A stretch of 64,000 bases of DNA from Siccirubricoccus phaeus. Lineage in GTDB: Bacteria > Pseudomonadota > Alphaproteobacteria > Acetobacterales > Acetobacteraceae. Positions 26,793-37,754 of the stretch are shown one piece after another. The translations under genes were made by a program, and so were the position numbers. The stretch is from NCBI RefSeq assembly GCF_008360935.1, contig NZ_SRXO01000001.1, positions 496,001 through 560,000 on the forward strand, written 5' to 3'. The notes under the pieces were generated by a model, which saw only the letters and a program-made list of their open reading frames with translations, had not been told where the DNA came from and ran no database searches. How positions within the stretch are numbered: the stretch's first letter is position 1; each line of letters starts with the position of its first letter.

Positions 26793-28091
26793 TCAGTAGA
26801 CCGGGAAGCGCTGGCAGAGGGCGAGGACCTTGGCCTTCACCTTCGCCTCCACCGCGGTATTGCCCTCCGGCGCATTGGCCGCGGCCAGGCCGTCCAGCAC
26901 CTCGCCGATCAGCTTGCCGACCTCGCGGAACTCAGCCTCGCCGAAGCCGCGGGTGGTGGCGGCCGGGCTGCCCAGCCGGACGCCGGAGGTGACCATCGGC
27001 TTCTCCGGATCGAAGGGGATGGCGTTCTTGTTGCAGGTCAGGTGGGCGCGGTTCAGCGCGCCCTCCGCCGCCTTGCCGGTGAGCTTCTTCGGGCGGAGGT
27101 CCACCAGCAGCAGGTGGTTGTCCGTGCCGCCGGTGACGAGGTCGAGCCCTTGCGCCTTCAGCTCCGCCGCCAGCGCCGCGGCATTGGCGACGACGGCGCG
27201 GGAATAGGCGCGGAATTCCGGCTTCAGCGCCTCCCCGAAGGCGACCGCCTTGGCGGCAATCACATGCATCAGCGGCCCGCCCTGCAGGCCGGGGAAGACG
27301 GCGCTGTTGAGCTTTTTTGCGAGTGCCTCGTCATTGGTGAGGATCATGCCCCCGCGCGGGCCGCGCAGCGTCTTGTGCGTGGTGGTGGTGGCGATGTGCG
27401 CATGCGGGAAGGGGGACGGATGTGCCCCGCCGGCGACGAGGCCGGCGAAATGCGCCATGTCCACCATGAAGTAGGCGCCCACCTCGTCGGCGATGGCGCG
27501 AAACTCGGAAAAGTCCCAGTGGCGGGCATAGGCGCTGCCGCCGGCGATGATGAGCTTCGGCTTCGCTTCCAGCGCGATGCGGCGGACCTCCGCCATGTCG
27601 ATGCGCTGGTCCTCCCGCCGCACGGTATAGGGCACCGGCCTGAACCATTTGCCGGAGAGGTTGGCGAGCGAGCCATGGGTCAGGTGGCCGCCGGCGGCGA
27701 GGTCGAGGCCCATGAAGGCATCGCCCGGCTGGAGCAGCGCCAGGAACACCGCCTGGTTGGCCTGGGCGCCGCTATGCGGCTGGACATTGGCGAAGCCGCA
27801 GCCGAACAGCTTGCAGGCGCGCTGGATGGCGAGCGTCTCCGCCACGTCCACGAATTCGCAGCCGCCATAGTAGCGGCGGCCGGGATAGCCCTCGGCGTAT
27901 TTGTTGGTCAGGACCGAGCCCTGGGCCTCCAGCACGGCGCGGGAGACGATGTTCTCGCTGGCGATCAGCTCGATGCCGTCCTGCTGCCGGCCGAGTTCCT
28001 GGCCGATGGCGGCGGCGAGCTCCGGATCGGCCTCGGCGACGCCGGCCGTGAAGAAGCGCTCGGGGATGCGGTAGGCGGCGGTTTCGTTCAT
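26793..28091 (-). CDS. glyA: Serine hydroxymethyltransferase
   Basis: A 432-residue PLP enzyme that interconverts serine and glycine and loads tetrahydrofolate with a one-carbon unit. The blocks [35 protein letters not shown] and [12 protein letters not shown] are diagnostic. The PLP-lysine motif is [14 protein letters not shown], and [19 protein letters not shown] lies near the C-terminus. The ATG at 28091 gives the family N-terminus. rpiB lies upstream and nrdR downstream on the same strand, with gaps of 31 and 144 bp. Confidence 0.98.
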   Translation of the reverse strand: MNETAAYRIPERFFTAGVAEADPELAAAIGQELGRQQDGIELIASENIVSRAVLEAQGSVLTNKYAEGYPGRRYYGGCEFVDVAETLAIQRACKLFGCGFANVQPHSGAQANQAVFLALLQPGDAFMGLDLAAGGHLTHGSLANLSGKWFRPVPYTVRREDQRIDMAEVRRIALEAKPKLIIAGGSAYARHWDFSEFRAIADEVGAYFMVDMAHFAGLVAGGAHPSPFPHAHIATTTTHKTLRGPRGGMILTNDEALAKKLNSAVFPGLQGGPLMHVIAAKAVAFGEALKPEFRAYSRAVVANAAALAAELKAQGLDLVTGGTDNHLLLVDLRPKKLTGKAAEGALNRAHLTCNKNAIPFDPEKPMVTSGVRLGSPAATTRGFGEAEFREVGKLIGEVLDGLAAANAPEGNTAVEAKVKAKVLALCQRFPVY

Positions 28092-28122
28092 CTCGGGCGG
28101 TCCTGGCGGTCCCTGGGGCGTG

Positions 28123-28566
28123 TCAGGCGGGCGGCGTCAGCTTGGCGAGGCGGCGGGCATGGCGGCCGCCCTCGAATTCCGTGGCGAGGAAGGCGCGCAG
28201 CGCGTCCAGCGCCGGCTCCGTCCCCACCAGCCTTGCGCCGAAGCAGGCGATGTTGGCGTCGTTATGGGCGCGGGTCAGCCGGGCTTCCGTGGTGTTGTGC
28301 AGCACGGCGGCGCGGATGCCGGGATGGCGGTTGGCGGCGATGGAGATGCCGATGCCGGTGCCGCAGACCAGCACCCCGAAGCGGGCCGAGCCGGCCGCCA
28401 CCGCTTCCGCGACCTTGTGCGCGAAATCCGGGTAGTCCACGGAGTCCGGGCTGTTGGTGCCGAAATCCAGCAGGCTGTGCCCGGCCTCGGCCAGGGCGGC
28501 CTGGAGGATGGTCTTCAGCGGCAGGCCGGCATGGTCGCCACCGATGGCTATGGTGAGGGCGCTCAT
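28123..28566 (-). CDS. rpiB: Ribose-5-phosphate isomerase B
   Basis: The 147-residue RpiB/LacAB-type isomerase interconverts ribose 5-phosphate and ribulose 5-phosphate. [13 protein letters not shown] and DSVDYPDFA are the substrate blocks. The catalytic Cys lies in [20 protein letters not shown], followed by [16 protein letters not shown]. It is the first gene of the rpiB-glyA-nrdR run, with glyA starting 31 bp downstream. Confidence 0.95.
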   Translation of the reverse strand: MSALTIAIGGDHAGLPLKTILQAALAEAGHSLLDFGTNSPDSVDYPDFAHKVAEAVAAGSARFGVLVCGTGIGISIAANRHPGIRAAVLHNTTEARLTRAHNDANIACFGARLVGTEPALDALRAFLATEFEGGRHARRLAKLTPPA

Positions 28567-28635
28567 GCCCGGGGCCTTAGCACTTCCGGGTGGGGGGCGC
28601 GATAGAGGGGGCCGACAGGCGGGGACGGCTCCGGA

Positions 28636-29217
28636 TCAGGCCTCGGCGTCAGCCTCGTCGGGCGAGGCCTCGAAGGGGACGTCCTCGTACAATTCGTCCA
28701 GCGGCAGGGAGAGGCCGAGCTCCGGCAGCTCCAGAGTCTCCCCGGCGACCAGGATGCTCACCACCCAGCGGTCGCCCTCCCTGGCATGGATGGTGGCGGC
28801 GGGCCGGTCCTGTTCCAGCATGACATAGCGCATGGCGGAGGGGGTATCGCGGTACTCCCGGGCCTTGACGATGCGGTCCATGGCCTGGGTGCTGGGGGAG
28901 AGGATCTCGAACAGCACCACCGGGTCATGGATCACCCGGTCATTGGCCGCGGCGGGGGAGCAGGCGACGAAGCCGTCCGGGTAGCGGATCGACCCCGCCA
29001 CCTGCACCTTCAGCTCCGGCCCGTAGAAGCGGCAGGGCGTGCCTCGCAGCCTGGTGTGCAGCGCCGTCGTCAGGTTCCGCCGGATGACGGCCTGCGCCAC
29101 CGTCACCCCGACCGTCGCCACCGGGGCGAAGCCGTCATATTCCCATTTCTGCTCCTGCCGTTCCTCCCAGGCGAGGAACTCGGCGAGCCCCATGGGCCGG
29201 CGCGGCGCTATGTTCAT
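28636..29217 (-). CDS. Uma2 family protein (putative PD-(D/E)XK nuclease fold)
   Basis: A 193-residue protein of the Uma2/DUF820 family. MGLAEFLAWEERQEQKWEYD is the N-terminal block (E/YDG). The core carries FYGPELKVQV, IRYPDGFVACS and PVVLFEILSPST, in which Asp (PDG) and Glu (FEI) are the conserved nuclease-fold residues. Biochemical function in this family is unsettled, although the fold suggests an endonuclease. Start 29217 was chosen for fit; a GTG lies six bases upstream. It is divergent from metY by 100 bp. Confidence 0.82.
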   Translation of the reverse strand: MNIAPRRPMGLAEFLAWEERQEQKWEYDGFAPVATVGVTVAQAVIRRNLTTALHTRLRGTPCRFYGPELKVQVAGSIRYPDGFVACSPAAANDRVIHDPVVLFEILSPSTQAMDRIVKAREYRDTPSAMRYVMLEQDRPAATIHAREGDRWVVSILVAGETLELPELGLSLPLDELYEDVPFEASPDEADAEA

Positions 29218-29317
29218 GGTCACATCCTGCCACGCGCTGCCCGACCCATCCCAGTACCATCGCGCTTCCGTCACAGCCCTGGACATGGCAGGGATAGCGC
29301 CGCAAAGGGAGGACCCC

Positions 29318-31671
<2,354 letters not shown>

Positions 31672-31723
31672 CCCTCCCTCCCCTCCGGGCCTCTCATCGG
31701 GGCCCCTGATGGGAGGAAGCACA

Positions 31724-32518
31724 ATGAACACCGATTGGCTCGGCCTCGGCGGCAAGGTGGCCGTGGTGACGGGCGCGGGCGGCGGCATCGGCCGCGCCTG
31801 CGCCAAATCCTTTGTCGAGGCGGGCGCCTCGGTGATGCTGCTGGACCTGGATGGGGAAAGGCTGGCGGCGGTCGAGCGCGAATTGCGCGGGGCCGGCGGG
31901 CAGGTGGCGGCGCAGGCGTGCGACACCACCTCCGAGGCGGCCGTCAAGGCCGCGGCGGAGGCGGCGCAGACGGCGCTGGGGCCAGCGGATATCCTGGTGA
32001 ACAATGCCGGCATCCTGCGCCCCGGGCCGCTGGCGTCGCTGACGCTGGCCGAATGGAATGCGCTGCTGGCGGTGAACCTCACCGGCTACCTGCTCTGCGC
32101 CCAGGCCTTCCGGCCGCAGCTGCTGGCGCGGCAGGGGGGCGCCATCGTCTCCGTCGCCTCCATCGCCGGCCGCAACCCGCAGCCGCGCTCCGGCGCCTAT
32201 TCGCCGAGCAAGGCCGGCGTGCTCATGCTGTCCAAGCAGCTTGCCCTGGAATGGGGGCCGGACGGCATCCGCAGCAATGTCGTCTCGCCCGGGCTGGTGC
32301 GCACGCCGCTGTCGGAGGCCTTCTACCAGGCCCCCGGCGTGGCGGAGAAGCGTGCCGCCATGGTGCCGCTGCGGCGGGTGGCGGGGCCGCAGGACATGGC
32401 GGATGCGGTGCTGTTCCTGGCCAGCCCGCGCGCCAGCTACGTGACCGGCGCCGAGATCCTGGTGGATGGCGGCCTCGACCAGATGGTGATGGAGCTGACG
32501 CCGCGGCCCGGCTTCTAG
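31724..32518 (+). CDS. Short-chain dehydrogenase/reductase
   Basis: A 264-residue classical SDR. The cofactor motif TGAGGGIG (residues 16-23) and DLDGERL favour NAD(H). The catalytic residues are Ser146, Tyr159 and Lys163 (VASIAGRNP ... AYSPSKAG), and LVNNAG is at 91-96. The C-terminus VTGAEILVDGGLDQMV is standard. GGGAGGA lies 6 bp before the ATG at 31724. It follows hemB by 52 bp and may be cotranscribed. Its alcohol substrate is unknown. Confidence 0.92.
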   Translation: MNTDWLGLGGKVAVVTGAGGGIGRACAKSFVEAGASVMLLDLDGERLAAVERELRGAGGQVAAQACDTTSEAAVKAAAEAAQTALGPADILVNNAGILRPGPLASLTLAEWNALLAVNLTGYLLCAQAFRPQLLARQGGAIVSVASIAGRNPQPRSGAYSPSKAGVLMLSKQLALEWGPDGIRSNVVSPGLVRTPLSEAFYQAPGVAEKRAAMVPLRRVAGPQDMADAVLFLASPRASYVTGAEILVDGGLDQMVMELTPRPGF

Positions 32519-32640
32519 CATTTCCCACGACGTCGCTGCGCGACGCCGCGGGAGCGCTGAGCGACCGGCGCCTCCCAGACCCGTCGCGGCAAAGCCGCGC
32601 CGGGGCAACGGGCGGCGCATGCGGCTGCGCTGCGCGCAAG
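32519..32640. repeat. Family E palindromic array, copy E2
   Basis: The first palindrome is GACGTCGCTGCGCGACGCCGC. The family motif CGCGGCAAAGCCGCGCCG then leads into GGGCAACGGGCGGCGCA, as in copy E1. It begins at the SDR stop codon, at a convergent junction. Confidence 0.7.
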
Positions 32641-32692
32641 CGAAGGCACGTTCAGTGCCTTCGACGGCGTCGAAGGCAACCATTGCCCTGGG

Positions 32693-32779
32693 CCATGGGG
32701 CCGGAACGCTGTCAAGGACTTCGCCGCGCGGAGCGCAGTGCCGCTGCGCGGCATCCTTGACAGCGTTCCGGCCCCATGG
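32693..32779. repeat. Long perfect inverted repeat (26-bp arms)
   Basis: The left arm 32693-32718 (CCATGGGGCCGGAACGCTGT, then CAAGGA) and the right arm 32754-32779 (TCCTTGACAG onward) are exact inverted copies. The 35-bp centre contains a second, smaller CCGCGC/GCGCGG stem. A transcript from either strand would fold into a very stable hairpin. No flanking duplication or ORF of note was found; the rest of the gap to 33140 holds nothing I recognise. Confidence 0.85.
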
Positions 32780-33140
32780 CTGTCGCGAGAGGTCGCCCGA
32801 TGGTGTCGAGCGCCCCATAAGGGACCTCGCTTAAGGAGAGCAGCGTCGGGCCGCATGAACACCGCCACGCCACCACGCCGCCGGCTGCGGCGCGCGCGCC
32901 GGAACGCCGGGTTGTCGATGCGGGTCGCGGCGCTGTCGGTGCGATGGTTGCTGCGGGAGGTGGCGCCGCTGGCGCGGGGCGACACCGGGGCGTGGCTTTT
33001 GCGGCGGCCTCCCCGCAGGGCGCGGCGGTGCTGAAGCTGGCGCGCCATCGACCCGCGCGGCGCGATCGGCCACCCTGTCCTCGCCCGCACCGCTCGGCGC
33101 CTCGATATCCTGGCGGAGGTCGCCGCTGGGCTGGCCGGGG

Positions 33141-34190
33141 CTAGGCCGCGTCGCTGCTGGTCGCCGCCTGGGTGGTGGAGGGTGCGGCGGCCCCCTCGCT
33201 CGCCGCCGCCAGCGCGCTCTCGCCCGAGGCGCCCTGCGCCAGCCCCTCACAGAAGGCCCCGAGGGCGCGGACGGACAGGCTTTCCCGGTGCCGGTCGTAG
33301 AAGCCGCAATGGCCGCCGCCCCGCACCACCAGCTTCAGCACCGCGGGACAGGCGCGCCAATCCACCCCGGCCAGGCTGTCCACCGGCACCAGCGGATCAT
33401 CCGCCGCCATCAGCAGCAGGGCCGGGCGGCGCAGCCGGGGCAGGGCTGAGGCGGGGCGATTCAGCTCGCAGAACACGGCATAGGAGGGGTAGCCGAAGCG
33501 CGGCGCCGTCACCTCCGCCTCGAACTCCGTCAGGCTGCGCGCGGCACGGGCGGCGTGGCGCAATTCCTCCGGCAGGTCCTTCGCCGGCACCGCCAGCACC
33601 TCCCGCCGGTACATGGCGAGCAAGGCGCGGCCCAGCAGCCAATTCGCATCGATGCCGGCATGCGCCAGGGCAGGCTCCAGCGGCGGGCAGATGGCGGCGA
33701 CGCCCAGCAGCGCCGGCATGCCCGGCTCCGCCAGGTGGCGGTCCAGCAGCAGCAGGCTCAGCGCGCCACCCAGCGACCAGCCGGCGACGATCACGCCATG
33801 CCGCACCATGGCCGGTGGCAGGGCGCGGAGCGCGGCGGCCAGATCCTCGCTGCGGCCGAGATGGTAATGGCTGGTGCTGCGCGGCTGGGAGAAGGCGCTG
33901 CCGCGCAGGTTCAGCCGCAGCACGGGGAAGCCGCGGCGCAGCAGGCCCTGGGCGGCCTCGCGCAGATAGGGGTCGTCCTCCGTGCCGGTCAGGCCGTGCA
34001 CCAGCACCGCGAGCGGCCGGTGGGCCGCGGCCTCCGGCGCGTGCAGCATGGCGGCCAGCGCGTCGCCGTCGCCGAGGGGCAGCCACAGGCGATGCCCTTC
34101 CGGGAGGGCGGCGGCGGTGAGGGTCCGCAGCGCGCGCAGCGTCTGCAGCGTGCCGCCGAGCCAGGGGGGACGGGCGCGAAAGGGGATCAT
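33141..34190 (-). CDS. YheT-like alpha/beta hydrolase
   Basis: The 349-residue protein matches the YheT/ABHD1-3 lineage. FRARPPWLGGTLQTLRAL resembles the family start. LAVLVHGLTGTEDDPYLR is the oxyanion block and VAGWSLGGALSLLLL the nucleophile elbow. The Asp region is LLMAADDPLVP and the catalytic His lies in GGGHCGFYDR. The last 35 residues are an Ala/Ser/Thr-rich tail. The physiological substrate is unknown. I chose ATG 34190, which gives the family start; the frame stays open to 34244. Confidence 0.88.
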   Translation of the reverse strand: MIPFRARPPWLGGTLQTLRALRTLTAAALPEGHRLWLPLGDGDALAAMLHAPEAAAHRPLAVLVHGLTGTEDDPYLREAAQGLLRRGFPVLRLNLRGSAFSQPRSTSHYHLGRSEDLAAALRALPPAMVRHGVIVAGWSLGGALSLLLLDRHLAEPGMPALLGVAAICPPLEPALAHAGIDANWLLGRALLAMYRREVLAVPAKDLPEELRHAARAARSLTEFEAEVTAPRFGYPSYAVFCELNRPASALPRLRRPALLLMAADDPLVPVDSLAGVDWRACPAVLKLVVRGGGHCGFYDRHRESLSVRALGAFCEGLAQGASGESALAAASEGAAAPSTTQAATSSDAA

Positions 34191-34232
34191 GCCGGGCCGA
34201 ACGCCGCGCGGCCCGTCAGCGTTGCCCCGACT

Positions 34233-34262
34233 CATGGTTTCCAAAGGCCTTTCGGCCTTTGG
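34233..34262. repeat. Family D palindromic repeat, copy D3
   Basis: GGTTTCCAAAGGCCTTTCGG followed by CCTTTGGCG forms an 11-bp hairpin. It lies 43 bp upstream of the hydrolase start and directly beside repeat F1. Confidence 0.65.
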
Positions 34263-34265
34263 CGG

Positions 34266-34325
34266 GTGGGGGTTCGGGGGAGGGTCGCGCCGTAAGGCGC
34301 GCGTTACGGCGCGACGCCCTTCCCC
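34266..34325. repeat. Family F palindromic repeat, copy F1
   Basis: GGAGGGTCGCGCCGTAAGGC and GCGCGTTACGGCGCGACGCCC form a large hairpin, opened by GGGTTCGGGG. The same structure, with compensating changes, occurs at 55490-55553. Confidence 0.65.
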
Positions 34326-34334
34326 GATGCCGGC

Positions 34335-35540
34335 TCAAAGGATGCCTTTTTCCTTCAGCCCGGCGATCTCCGCCTCGCTCATCCCCAGCACCTCGCCCAG
34401 CACCTCCTGCGTATGCTGCCCCAGCACCGGCGCGGCGCTGCGGTAGGAGGGCGGGGTGCGGGAGAGCTTCACCGGGTTGGCGATGACCTGCACCGTCTCG
34501 CCCGAGGCGTGCGGCATGTCCACCACCATGTTCCGCGCCTGCACATGCGGGTCGGCGAACACGTCCTTCAGCGTGTTGATCGGGCCGCAGCCGATCTTCT
34601 GCGCCTCCAGCGCGGTGATCCATTCGGCGGTGGTCTTGGACTTCATGACGGGCGTCAGCGTCTCGGTGACCAGGTCCCGGTTCTGCACCCGCACCGGGTT
34701 GGACGCGAAGCGCGGATCGCTCAGCAGGTGTTCCTGGCCGAAGGCCTTGCAGAAGCGCTCGAAGGTCGGGTCGTTGCCGACCGCCAGGATGATGTAGCCG
34801 TCTTTGGTCGGGAATTCCTGGTAGGGTGCGATGTTCGGGTGCTGGTTGCCGAGGCGGGGCGGGTTCTCGCCCGTGGCGAGGTAATTCATCCCCTGGTTGG
34901 CCAGCCAGGCGACATGGGTGTCCAGCATGCCGATATCGATCTGCTGCCCCTCCCCGGTCGCGTGGCGGTGATTCACCGCGGCGAGGATGCCGATGCAGCC
35001 ATAAAGGCCGGCGAAGAGGTCCGCCACCGGCACGCCCACCTTCTGCGGGGAGCCCTTGGGCTCGCCGGTCAGGGACATGACACCGCCCATGGCCTGGATC
35101 AGCGCATCGTAGCCCGGGCGCGGGGCGTAGGGGCCGGTCTGGCCGAAGCCGGTGATGGAGCAGTAGATCAGGCGGGGAAACTTCGCGGCGAGCTGCTCAT
35201 ACCCGAGGCCGTACTTGGCCAGCGCGCCGACCTTGAAGTTCTCCACCAGGATGTCGCAGCTCTCGAGCAGCTTCAGGATGACCGCCTGGCCCTCGGGCTT
35301 GGCGATGTCCAGCGTCACCGATTTCTTGTTGCGGTTCACGCCGACGAAATAGGCGCTTTCCTTGGTCTTCGGCACGAAGGGCGGGGCGAAGCCGCGAGTG
35401 TCGTCGCCGGCTTCCGGCCGCTCGATCTTGATCACCTCGGCGCCCAGGTCGCCCAGCATCTGGGTGCAGGTGGGGCCGGCGAGGACCCGGGTGAGGTCGA
35501 GGACGCGAAGGCCCGCGAGGGGGCCGGTGGGGTTGGGCAT
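34335..35540 (-). CDS. CoA-transferase family III (CaiB/BaiF)
   Basis: A 401-residue formyl-CoA-transferase-type enzyme. PLAGLRVLDLTRVLAGPTCT is the usual N-terminus and GAEVIKIERPEAGDDTRG includes the CoA contact. ESAYFVGVNRNKKSVTLD and GFGQTGPYAPRPGYD follow. The catalytic Asp is expected within GQQIDIGMLDT. It moves CoA between carboxylic acids. GGAGAAGAGC upstream favours ATG 35540 over 35552. Malonyl-CoA decarboxylase lies upstream on the same strand; a joint role in malonate or dicarboxylate turnover is possible inference. Confidence 0.93.
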   Translation of the reverse strand: MPNPTGPLAGLRVLDLTRVLAGPTCTQMLGDLGAEVIKIERPEAGDDTRGFAPPFVPKTKESAYFVGVNRNKKSVTLDIAKPEGQAVILKLLESCDILVENFKVGALAKYGLGYEQLAAKFPRLIYCSITGFGQTGPYAPRPGYDALIQAMGGVMSLTGEPKGSPQKVGVPVADLFAGLYGCIGILAAVNHRHATGEGQQIDIGMLDTHVAWLANQGMNYLATGENPPRLGNQHPNIAPYQEFPTKDGYIILAVGNDPTFERFCKAFGQEHLLSDPRFASNPVRVQNRDLVTETLTPVMKSKTTAEWITALEAQKIGCGPINTLKDVFADPHVQARNMVVDMPHASGETVQVIANPVKLSRTPPSYRSAAPVLGQHTQEVLGEVLGMSEAEIAGLKEKGIL

Positions 35541-35594
35541 GCTCTTCTCCATCCCGGGGGCGCGAGATGTGTGTCATGCCCCAGATGGGGCGCG

Positions 35595-35808
35595 GGGGGA
35601 AGGTTGGGGGGCGCTGCCCCCAAGCCTCCGCCGGGGCCAGGACCTGGCCCCGGACCCCGGTCTGAGTTTTGGGCCTCGCTGATTCAACCAGCCGACTCAC
35701 GGCAGGGTCCGGGGCCAAGCCTTGGCCCCGGCGGGGGGTTGGCGGCACTGCCGCCAACGGGCAGAGTCCCCTGCCCGGGGTTTGGGGGCGGAGCCCCCAA
35801 CCTACCCC
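35595..35808. repeat. Family C palindromic array, copy C5
   Basis: The core GATTCAACCAGCCGACTCAC lies between GGACCCCGGTCTGAG and CAGGGTCCGGGGCC. A TTGGCGGCACTGCCGCCAA hairpin and a closing GGGGGCGGAGCCCCC follow. This is the only family C copy between two genes on the same strand. Confidence 0.78.
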
Positions 35809-37271
35809 GCCCGCGCCGCCGCCTTTTCCTCGCCCCCCAGCAACCGTCCCAGCGCGAAGCGGCTGCTACCCGGCGCCCCGGCCGGCTTGGGCGGCGCCAG
35901 CAGCGCCTCCACCGCGGCGGAGCGCACCACCTGGCCGGAATGGATGAAGGCCTCGTGGTTCGCCTCGATCGCCTCGGGGTCATAGAGGTAGTTCACCATT
36001 ACCCCGTGGCTCTCGCGCAGCCCCCGCTCCGCCCTGTTGCCCAGCCAGTTCACCCGTTCCAGCCGCGCGCCATTGCCCAGATGGAAGCGCGCCACCGGGT
36101 CCATCCCGCCCATGCCGGAATTCGGCCGCGTCAGGTAGCTGGCGGCCAGGCGCAGCAGCGCCGGGCGCAGCGCCGCCTCCCGCGCCGCGTCCTCCGGCCA
36201 GCCCGGCGCCACCAGGGATTTGAAGGCGGCGACCACATCCTCCTCCCCGGCGGCGGCGACCAGGGCGGCGGCCTCCTCCGGCAGGAAGGGGCTCGCCTCC
36301 CCGCCCAGCCTGCGGTCCAGCCAGCGGCGGAAGCCGGGCACGGGGGAGAGCGTCGCGAAGCGGGAAAGCTGCGGCAGCTCCGCCTTCAGCTCCTCCACCA
36401 CCTGCTTGATGAGGAAATTGCCGAAGGAGATGCCGCGCAGCCCCTCCTGGCAGTTGGAGATGGAATAGAAGATGGCGGTATCCGCCTCCGCCGCCCGGCC
36501 GATCTCGCCATCGCGGGACAGCAGCGGCTGCACCGCCGCCGCCATGCCGCGCACCAGCGCGACCTCGACGAAGATCAGCGGCTCCCCGGGCAGCGCCGGG
36601 TGGAAGAAGGCGAAGCAGCGGCGATCCGCCTCCAGGCGCCGGCGGAGATCCTCCCAGCCCTGGATCTCATGCACCGCCTCATAGGCGATCAGCTTCTCCA
36701 GCACCGCCGCGGGCGTCTGCCAGTCGATCCGGCGCAGCTCCAGGAAGCCGCGGTTGAACCAGGAGGCGAAGAGGTGCCGCAGGTCGGAATCCAGCGGCCG
36801 CAGCGTGGGATGCGCCTTCAGCAGGCCGAGCAGCTCCTCCCGCATGCGCACCAGGGTCGCGGTGCCGCCGGGGCTGTGGTTCATGCGGCGGATCAGCTCC
36901 TGCCGCGGCGGCTCGGCGGCATCGGCCAGGCGGGCGGCGGCCTCGGCGCCGGGGGCGGCGAGCCAGGCCTCGGCGGCGGCGCGCAGCCTGGCCTCGTCCG
37001 GGGCGAAGCCTTCGGCAAGGAAGCGATAGAAGCCGAGGCGGTCTTCCGCCGAGAGGGTGGCGAAGGCATCGCAGAGCGCCCGGGCGACGGCGGCGCCGGA
37101 GGCCTCGCCGCGCTCGGACAGCAGGGTCTCGGCCAGGGAGCGGGCACGTTCCAGCGGCGGCAGGGAGGTACTGGGCACGTCGGCGAAGGCCCGGCCCCGC
37201 TCGGCGACGGTGGCCCAGAGCCGTTCCAGCCAGCCGCGCGATTCGGGAAGGATGGAGATAGTGGAGGCCAT
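35802..37271 (-). CDS. Malonyl-CoA decarboxylase
   Basis: The 489-residue enzyme converts malonyl-CoA to acetyl-CoA and CO2. The N-terminal helical region leads into HPALPGEPLIFVEVALVRG, AIFYSISNCQEGLRGISFGN and LSPVPGFRRWL, all typical of the family; the catalytic Ser and His are expected within FYSISN and ARFHLGNGARL. YLYDPEAIEANHEAF closes the fold. It ends in an Ala-rich tail. No eukaryotic-style SKL peroxisomal signal is present, as expected. The neighbouring CoA-transferase may activate malonate. Confidence 0.93.
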   Translation of the reverse strand: MASTISILPESRGWLERLWATVAERGRAFADVPSTSLPPLERARSLAETLLSERGEASGAAVARALCDAFATLSAEDRLGFYRFLAEGFAPDEARLRAAAEAWLAAPGAEAAARLADAAEPPRQELIRRMNHSPGGTATLVRMREELLGLLKAHPTLRPLDSDLRHLFASWFNRGFLELRRIDWQTPAAVLEKLIAYEAVHEIQGWEDLRRRLEADRRCFAFFHPALPGEPLIFVEVALVRGMAAAVQPLLSRDGEIGRAAEADTAIFYSISNCQEGLRGISFGNFLIKQVVEELKAELPQLSRFATLSPVPGFRRWLDRRLGGEASPFLPEEAAALVAAAGEEDVVAAFKSLVAPGWPEDAAREAALRPALLRLAASYLTRPNSGMGGMDPVARFHLGNGARLERVNWLGNRAERGLRESHGVMVNYLYDPEAIEANHEAFIHSGQVVRSAAVEALLAPPKPAGAPGSSRFALGRLLGGEEKAAARAG

Positions 37272-37503
37272 GCCGGCGGATGCTCCTGCGGGGTCGGGGG
37301 GAGCCTAGGATAGATGGTGGGGGGCCGGGAACCGGGCTTGGCCGCCGGCGCCGCCGTGGCGGCGCCCCTCACCCACGCTGCGGCGCGGGGCTGGGGGCGG
37401 CGTTGGCTGACGATATCTTTTCGATGCCCTGATCGCCCTCGCGGCGAGGCGTGTCGGGTGCGCCTATAACCCTCCCCGTGCCGCCCGAGGCGCGAGCCCT
37501 CCC
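37272..37503. other. Intergenic region, nothing recognised
   Basis: This is the divergent region between malonyl-CoA decarboxylase and the aldehyde dehydrogenase. It holds some short palindromes such as GCCGCCGGCGCCGCCGTGGC and a small AT-richer patch, GACGATATCTTTTCGATG, near 37409-37426. No ORF is convincing; repeat A4 follows. Confidence 0.5.
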
Positions 37504-37610
37504 CTAGAGCGTGATCGGTTGAGGTCGAATCGACCGAAACCGTGAATCACGCGACCGAACAATGAGCTAGAGCGGGGCGGGTGAGCGCAGCTCAATCGAT
37601 CCCGCTCTAG
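37504..37610 (+). repeat. Family A palindromic repeat, copy A4
   Basis: The best-preserved copy: CTAG at both ends (37504-37507 and 37607-37610). The first stem-loop is GCGTGATcggttgagg ... ATCACGC, an internal GCTAGAGCGGGGCGGG opens the second, and GATCCCGCTCTAG closes it. It lies upstream of the aldehyde dehydrogenase gene. Confidence 0.9.
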
Positions 37611-37754
37611 CTCCGCGAGGGAGGATTGGATGGGGCCTCGCGGCTCCGCTCCCACTGCGGGATGCAGCGGCACACCCGGACACCCGCCCCGCTTGCCCTC
37701 CGCCCCCTGCCGGCCCATGGTCGCCACCCCCAGAGATCCCCCGGGAGGACCCTC

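Noticed and set aside
28636-29217. Anti-phage or toxin system around the Uma2-family protein
   Set aside because: Its neighbours are rpiB/glyA and metY/hemB, ordinary metabolic genes; no partner toxin, methylase or helicase is present.
29218-29317. SAM-II or similar riboswitch in front of metY
   Set aside because: The leader is only 100 bp; I could not find the pseudoknot arms expected of SAM-II.
32619-32834. 71-codon ORF running through the long inverted repeat
   Set aside because: Its open frame is a by-product of the palindrome; the peptide has no family features.
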